Part shown: piece by piece, positions 59,892 to 64,000 of the stretch
Position numbering within the stretch: the stretch's first letter is position 1
Layout of the letters: every line of letters begins with the position of its first letter
NCBI RefSeq assembly: GCF_038024125.1
Contig: NZ_CP150662.1
Location: 2,583,501 to 2,647,500 of the forward strand
Direction of reading: 5' to 3'
Origin: Polaribacter gangjinensis
GTDB lineage: Bacteria > Bacteroidota > Bacteroidia > Flavobacteriales > Flavobacteriaceae
Length of the DNA stretch: 64,000 bases
Made by a program: the position numbers and the translations under genes
Notes under the pieces: generated by a model
The model's input: the letters and a program-made list of their open reading frames with translations, nothing else
What the model was told of the DNA's origin: nothing
Databases searched by the model: none

Positions 59892-61097
59892 CTATTTTTT
59901 TAATGATTTATATAATTCTTCTGTCTGTTTTGCGATTGAAATCCAATCAAAATAATCTTCAACACGTTTTCTGCCTTTTTGCGCCATTGAATTTCTAAGT
60001 ATTGGATTATTGATTACTGTGTTAATGCCTTCTGCTAAATCTCTAGCAAATTTATCAGGATTGATGGGTTCAAAAGGGGCTTCTGTTTGTTGTTCAACAG
60101 GAACTAAAATTCCAGTTTCACCATGTACAACAACCTCTTTAATACCCCCAACTGCACTTGCTACAACAGCAGTATTACAAGCCATTGCTTCGATATTGAT
60201 GATGCCAAAAGGCTCGTAAATAGATGGACAACAAAAAACTGCTGCATGCGAGTATAATTGAATTACTTGCTTTTTTTCAAGCATTTTATCAATCCAAATA
60301 ACATTTTTTCGAGTTTTTTTAATTTCGTTGACAGCTTGCTCCATTTCTAATCCAATCTCTTTGGTATCAGGGGCTCCTGCACAAAGCACAATTTGGGTAT
60401 TTTCATCAATATATTTGATGGCATTTACCAAATGAATAATGCCTTTTTGTCTGGTAATTCTTCCTACAAAAAGCACATAAGGTTTCGTTTTATCTATTTG
60501 ATATTCATCCAAAGTTTCACTTTCAGAAGTAACGATGTATTGTTGTAAATTGATACCGTTATAAATCACTTTCACCTTTTTTTCATCAACATTAAAATAT
60601 TTTAAAACATCTTCTTTGGTTTCTTCAGAAACCGCAATCAATGCATCTGCCATTTCAATTGCCGTTTTTTCTATCCATGATGAAGCGTCATAACCACGAC
60701 CTAATTGTTCTCTTTTCCAAGGTCTTAAAGGTTCTAGAGAATGTGTGGTGATTACTAAAGGAATTCCGTAACACAATTTTGCTACAATTCCTGCAAAATG
60801 TGCATACCAAGTATGGCAATGTACAATATCAGCATCAATAAAATCAGCATTCATATGTAACCCTGTGCTTAAGGTTTTAAAGACTGCTTTGAGTTTTTCT
60901 TCAGCTGAATCGAAAAGTACATTGTCGTATGGAAACCCTTTTACGGTTAAATTTCCCTCACTAGTATCTTGATTACCAAAACTTCTAACTTCTACTTTCA
61001 TCAGTTTTGATAATTCTTCTGCAAGATATTCAACATGAACACCAGCACCGCCATAAACGTAGGGAGGAAATTCTCTGGTAAAAAATAGGGTTTTCAT
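59892..61097 (-). CDS. glgM: GT4 glycosyltransferase, GlgM/actinobacterial GlgA type
   Basis: 401 residues, shorter than the usual GT5 glycogen synthase (about 475). N-terminal FTREFPPYVYGGAGVHVEYL, CHTWYAHFAGIVAKLCYGIP and THSLEPLRPWKREQLGRGYD; C-terminal VLFVGRITRQKGIIHLVNAI and SIYEPFGIINIEAMACNTAV (Ex7E), so GT4. This matches the actinobacterial type (TIGR02149), which forms maltose-1-phosphate from ADP-glucose and glucose-1-phosphate, feeding GlgE. A plain glycogen-synthase role cannot be excluded. First gene of the five-gene operon. Confidence 0.85.
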   Translation of the reverse strand: MKTLFFTREFPPYVYGGAGVHVEYLAEELSKLMKVEVRSFGNQDTSEGNLTVKGFPYDNVLFDSAEEKLKAVFKTLSTGLHMNADFIDADIVHCHTWYAHFAGIVAKLCYGIPLVITTHSLEPLRPWKREQLGRGYDASSWIEKTAIEMADALIAVSEETKEDVLKYFNVDEKKVKVIYNGINLQQYIVTSESETLDEYQIDKTKPYVLFVGRITRQKGIIHLVNAIKYIDENTQIVLCAGAPDTKEIGLEMEQAVNEIKKTRKNVIWIDKMLEKKQVIQLYSHAAVFCCPSIYEPFGIINIEAMACNTAVVASAVGGIKEVVVHGETGILVPVEQQTEAPFEPINPDKFARDLAEGINTVINNPILRNSMAQKGRKRVEDYFDWISIAKQTEELYKSLKK

Positions 61098-61313
61098 AAA
61101 CAGTTTGTTTTTTTATTGCGTTGATTGGATGCGTTTACAGCCCCTTAAGGTATAAATTAGCAATAAAACTACAAAATATTATGAATAGGAATTTACGATT
61201 GAAAAATAATTATCAGTTTGTTAATAATAGAGGAACAAATGAAGAAATCAGTATTGATATTTTAAAGATTACACAGTTACATCTAAAATAATGTAAATTG
61301 ACATTAAAAAAAA

Positions 61314-61907
61314 TTATGAATTTCTGTGTTTGTTAATTTCGTCTTGCAATTGTCTTCGTAATTTTTGTTCTCTCTCAATTGCTTTTTTTCTGTAGGCTTC
61401 AAATTCTTCTTCTACGGTAATTAAATTTTCTTGTGCCTGTTTGGTCAACACATTGCTTCTAAAAAATTTAAATACAAAGAAACCCAGTCCACCTGCAAGC
61501 CCAATAATTATAGTCCATAAAATAAGATTATAAGTTAGTTTGCTTAACGGAATTCCTAACAGCGAAATGGTATCTTCTTTAGTCAAAGCATTTTCCAATT
61601 CCAATTGAGTTTTGGTCATAGATTCGTTTAAATAAGCAATAGTTTCGCGCTCTTCTTTTAGTAAATTTTCTAGCTCAACCAGGGCTTTTTTTGTTTTCTT
61701 GATAGAATCTAGGACATTGTTTTTTAGCACTAAAAAAGCATCTTTATCAATGACTTTATACGTTTGATAGGTTGAAGAAATTCGATACATTTTATCAAAC
61801 TGACCTTCAATGGTTTTAGGTTCTGTGATTGGCTCTGTGATTTCTGTTTGAGCAAATACAGAGTTTGATAATAAAATCAATAAAATAACGGTTATAAATA
61901 GTCTCAT
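61314..61907 (-). CDS. Coiled-coil membrane protein (often mislabelled tRNA methyltransferase)
   Basis: 197 residues. Signal peptide or first helix (LFITVILLILLSNSVFAQ), a long helical part (about 60-105, VLDSIKKTKKALVELENLLK and following) and a membrane helix near 131-152 (IIIGLAGGLGFFVFKFF), then a second charged coiled coil (EEEFEAYRKKAIEREQKL). I know such flavobacterial proteins under the label tRNA (guanine-N1)-methyltransferase, but no SPOUT or SAM motif is present, so that label looks wrong. Function unknown. The gap to glgM (61098-61313) contains nothing I can support. Confidence 0.65.
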   Translation of the reverse strand: MRLFITVILLILLSNSVFAQTEITEPITEPKTIEGQFDKMYRISSTYQTYKVIDKDAFLVLKNNVLDSIKKTKKALVELENLLKEERETIAYLNESMTKTQLELENALTKEDTISLLGIPLSKLTYNLILWTIIIGLAGGLGFFVFKFFRSNVLTKQAQENLITVEEEFEAYRKKAIEREQKLRRQLQDEINKHRNS

Positions 61908-61933
61908 TTTGTGATTTTTGAAGTGTAAATGTA

Positions 61934-61964
61934 TAAAAAAAACCCAAACAAAGGTTTGGGTTTT
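61934..61964 (-). terminator. Terminator of thrS-infC-rpmI-rplT operon
   Basis: AAAACCCAAAC (61939-61949) and GTTTGGGTTTT (61954-61964) with an AAAG loop; the minus strand ends in seven or more T residues just after the rplT stop. Confidence 0.9.
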
Positions 61965-61985
61965 ATTATAAGCAAGTATTATTAT

Positions 61986-62330
61986 TTATTTTATTTTCTC
62001 TACAACTGCCTTAAAAGCTTGTGGATTGTTAACAGCCAAATCTGCTAAAACTTTACGATTTAGTTCGATATGATTGGCTTTTACTTTTCCAATAAACTGA
62101 GAGTAAGACATTCCATGCAAACGTGCAGCAGCGTTGATACGCGTTATCCACAATGAACGGAAGTTTCTCTTATTGTTTTTACGGTCTCTGTATGCATAAA
62201 GCATTCCTTTTTCAACCGCATTTTTTGCTACTGTATAAACGTTTTTTCTACGTCCGAAGTAACCTTTTGCTGCTTTCAAGATTTTTTTTCTTCTATTTCT
62301 TGAAGCTACTGAATTTACTGATCTTGGCAT
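61986..62330 (-). CDS. rplT: 50S ribosomal protein L20
   Basis: 114 residues. [20 protein letters not shown] at the start, then [20 protein letters not shown] and [20 protein letters not shown], unmistakably L20. It binds 23S rRNA during early assembly and in many bacteria represses its own operon. It follows rpmI with a 130-bp gap that holds a 16-bp palindrome. Confidence 0.97.
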   Translation of the reverse strand: MPRSVNSVASRNRRKKILKAAKGYFGRRKNVYTVAKNAVEKGMLYAYRDRKNNKRNFRSLWITRINAAARLHGMSYSQFIGKVKANHIELNRKVLADLAVNNPQAFKAVVEKIK

Positions 62331-62460
62331 AATTCAAATTGTTTTTGTAGTGGGCGACTCTTAGTTTCAATATTCAAAATTTTGAATTCCGAATTTTAAA
62401 CTTTGAATTCTTTTTTTTTGCCTCACTCCATGGTTTATAATTAATTCCCTTTAATTAAAC

Positions 62461-62658
62461 TTATTTTAAGTTCAATTGTCTCATGATGCTAGCCTCATCT
62501 GACTTGTGTACTAAAGTGTCGTGAGTTAACTTCAATTTACGTTTTGTAGACTTCTTTGTTAAGATGTGACTTTTAAACGCGTGTTTTCTTTTGATTTTAC
62601 CAGTGCCAGTTAGTTTAAAACGTTTCTTAGCACTTGATTTGGTTTTCATTTTAGGCAT
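62461..62658 (-). CDS. rpmI: 50S ribosomal protein L35
   Basis: 65 residues, very basic: [20 protein letters not shown], then [20 protein letters not shown]. Standard L35 length and sequence. Second-last gene of the thrS-infC-rpmI-rplT operon. Confidence 0.97.
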   Translation of the reverse strand: MPKMKTKSSAKKRFKLTGTGKIKRKHAFKSHILTKKSTKRKLKLTHDTLVHKSDEASIMRQLNLK

Positions 62659-62720
62659 TTCTCCTTCGTTTTTATCTTGCTTATAAATTTATTTTTATCT
62701 GAACTTTCATCAGAATGGTA

Positions 62721-63281
62721 TTATTTTACTTTTTTTGGAGCGAGAAACATAATCATACGTTTTCCTTCTAACTTTGGAAGTTGCTCTACTTTTCCATGTT
62801 CTTCAAGGTCTTGAGCCAATCTCAACAATAAGATTTGACCTTGTTCTTTAAAGATGATTGAACGTCCTTTAAAAAATACAAATGCCTTTAATTTTGCACC
62901 TTCTTGTAAAAATTTAAGGGCATTTTTCTTTTTAAATTCATAGTCATGTTCATCTGTTTGAGGTCCAAAACGAATTTCTTTTATAACTACTTTTGCAGCT
63001 TTCGCTTTCAAAACTTTTTCGCGTTTTTTCTGCTCGTACAAAAATTTCTTATAATCGATAATTTTACAAACCGGTGGTTTTGCATTTGGCGAAATTTCTA
63101 CCAAATCCAATTCCATTTCCCTTGCTAGTAATTTCGCTTTTAACAAAGGATATACACCAACTTCTACGTTTTCGCCTACAAGACGAACTTCATCAACATA
63201 TCGTATGTTTTCATTAATTCTATGTTGATCTTCTTTTACTACTCTTAAAGGTCTAGATGACCTAGTTTTTTTAATTGCTAT
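62721..63281 (-). CDS. infC: Translation initiation factor IF-3 (non-AUG start)
   Basis: 186 residues when started at ATA (63281-63279), giving (M)[20 protein letters not shown], then [20 protein letters not shown] and the known core [20 protein letters not shown]. No in-frame ATG, GTG or TTG gives the full N-terminal domain: the first TTG (63146) starts 45 residues later, inside the N-domain. infC of many bacteria uses a rare start (ATT, ATC or ATA) so that IF-3 represses its own translation. ATT at 63275-63273 is the next possibility. Between thrS (75-bp gap) and rpmI (62 bp). Confidence 0.88.
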   Translation of the reverse strand: MAIKKTRSSRPLRVVKEDQHRINENIRYVDEVRLVGENVEVGVYPLLKAKLLAREMELDLVEISPNAKPPVCKIIDYKKFLYEQKKREKVLKAKAAKVVIKEIRFGPQTDEHDYEFKKKNALKFLQEGAKLKAFVFFKGRSIIFKEQGQILLLRLAQDLEEHGKVEQLPKLEGKRMIMFLAPKKVK

Positions 63282-63356
63282 GACGTTTAAATTTAAATTT
63301 AACTTATTTTTCTTGTTTCCAAGGATTTGATTGTCTCTGACTTATATTTTAAAACT

Positions 63357-64000
63357 TTAAAATGTTTTCAAAGTTTTTTCTTCTTCTTTTTTGATGAATG
63401 CTACAAACTCTTCAATTGTAAAAGTTCCTATATCGCCTTCACCATGTTTTCTAACAGATACTGTTCCTGTTTCTTCTTCTTTTTCGCCAATGATTACCAT
63501 AAATGGTATTTTGGAAACTTCAGCATCTCTAATCTTTCTACCAGTTTTTTCATTTCTAGTATCTAAGAGGGCGCGAATTTCGGAATTTTCTAGCGATTCT
63601 AAAACTTTTTCTGAATATTTTTGATATTTCTCACTGATTGGCAATAAGATAACCTGATCTGGAGTGAGCCAAAGTGGGAAATTTCCTGCTGTATGCTCTA
63701 GTAATACTGCAATAAATCGTTCCATAGAACCAAAGGGTGCTCTGTGAATCATCACAGGTCTGTGCAATTTATCATCTGCACCTTTATAGGTTAAATCGAA
63801 ACGTTTTGGTAAATTATAATCTACTTGAATGGTTCCTAACTGCCAACTTCTTCCTAAAGCGTCTTTAACCATGAAATCTAACTTAGGACCATAAAATGCG
63901 GCTTCACCTTCTTCAATTACAAAATTCAAACCTTTATCAGTTGCAGCGCTAATGATGGCTTTTTCAGCCAATTCCCAAGTTTCAACATCACCAATATATT
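63357..64000 (-). CDS. thrS: Threonyl-tRNA synthetase, C-terminal part (cut by window edge)
   Basis: About 214 residues run into the window edge. From YIGDVETWE at the edge the sequence has [40 protein letters not shown] and [20 protein letters not shown] (class II motif 3 with the zinc-site His), then the anticodon-binding domain ([40 protein letters not shown]) and the end [19 protein letters not shown]. The catalytic core motifs 1 and 2 lie beyond 64000. It leads the infC-rpmI-rplT operon. Confidence 0.93.
   Translation of the reverse strand, partial: YIGDVETWELAEKAIISAATDKGLNFVIEEGEAAFYGPKLDFMVKDALGRSWQLGTIQVDYNLPKRFDLTYKGADDKLHRPVMIHRAPFGSMERFIAVLLEHTAGNFPLWLTPDQVILLPISEKYQKYSEKVLESLENSEIRALLDTRNEKTGRKIRDAEVSKIPFMVIIGEKEEETGTVSVRKHGEGDIGTFTIEEFVAFIKKEEEKTLKTF

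Noticed and set aside
61181..61291. 36-residue frame starting ATG 61181 between glgM and the coiled-coil gene
   Set aside because: No promoter box or ribosome binding site, no hydrophobic or conserved pattern I recognise.
61314..61907. tRNA (guanine-N1)-methyltransferase
   Set aside because: No SAM-binding or SPOUT knot motif; sequence is a signal, coiled coils and one membrane helix.

Overview
The window looks like a chromosomal segment of a low-GC member of the Bacteroidota, most likely a marine Flavobacteriaceae. The grounds are TAnnTTTG promoter elements, few purine-rich ribosome binding sites, a type IX secretion tail on a GH16 laminarinase-like enzyme, a FecI/FecR/TonB-receptor signalling cassette, and family members typical of flavobacteria (BT_3928-type DoxX protein, HU-HIG protein, IcmF, GSIII). 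Most genes are housekeeping or central metabolism, with short accessory patches between them.

Layout. 1-10.3 kb: partial diadenylate cyclase, folP, a LOG-family protein, DUF1599, a DoxX-like protein, a crotonase, a Na+/Ca2+ exchanger, tRNA-Arg(ACG), clpS, prmA, tpiA, a TlpA-like lipoprotein and pyrF. 10.4-21.7 kb: secreted GH16 enzyme, DUF5522 mini-protein, Baeyer-Villiger-type monooxygenase, DUF4174, two tandem S15/CocE hydrolases, YgiQ radical SAM protein, and a beta-barrel/Ig-lipoprotein pair. 21.7-23.3 kb: an accessory patch with nested inverted repeats, an orphan membrane protein and a 22-bp-period repeat array in front of an HU-like gene. 23.3-35.6 kb: amidohydrolase, dienelactone hydrolase, the giant fused mutase IcmF (with in-frame palindromic-repeat insertions), DUF4136, divergent glutamine synthetases II and III, purM. 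35.6-46.1 kb: an iron-type ECF sigma/anti-sigma/TonB receptor set facing an envelope redox operon (Asp-rich Ca-binding lipoprotein, thioredoxin, Rieske protein, ApbE, DUF4266, DUF3570, DsbD). 46.2-50.4 kb: B12-dependent ribonucleotide reductase, a lipoprotein, prfA. 50.4-61.1 kb: GH31 alpha-glucosidase and a glgM-glgC-glgE-mak-glgB alpha-glucan operon. 61.3-64 kb: the thrS-infC-rpmI-rplT operon (minus strand; thrS cut by the window edge) and a coiled-coil membrane protein.

The best candidate for an undescribed system is 35.6-46.1 kb. Two promoters, one in front of fecR-TonB receptor and one in front of the divergent redox operon, carry the same 12-bp box AAAAGGTAGGGT, exactly 14 bp, then the same 9-bp box TTGTATAGT. 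This reads as the target of the local ECF sigma factor, so a surface signal sensed by the TonB receptor would switch on its own receptor and a flavin/thiol/Fe-S redox operon. The small DUF4266 lipoprotein ends in Gly-rich CGCN, and DUF3570 carries two SGAS motifs next to an ApbE flavin transferase, which makes covalent flavin or a modified cysteine peptide worth testing.

Other notable points: the alpha-glucan operon has the GlgE (maltose-1-phosphate) route with a GT4 synthase and no trehalose synthase; IcmF carries translated intergenic-type repeats; infC has no AUG start. All product names come from reading the translations and motifs; no database search was run.
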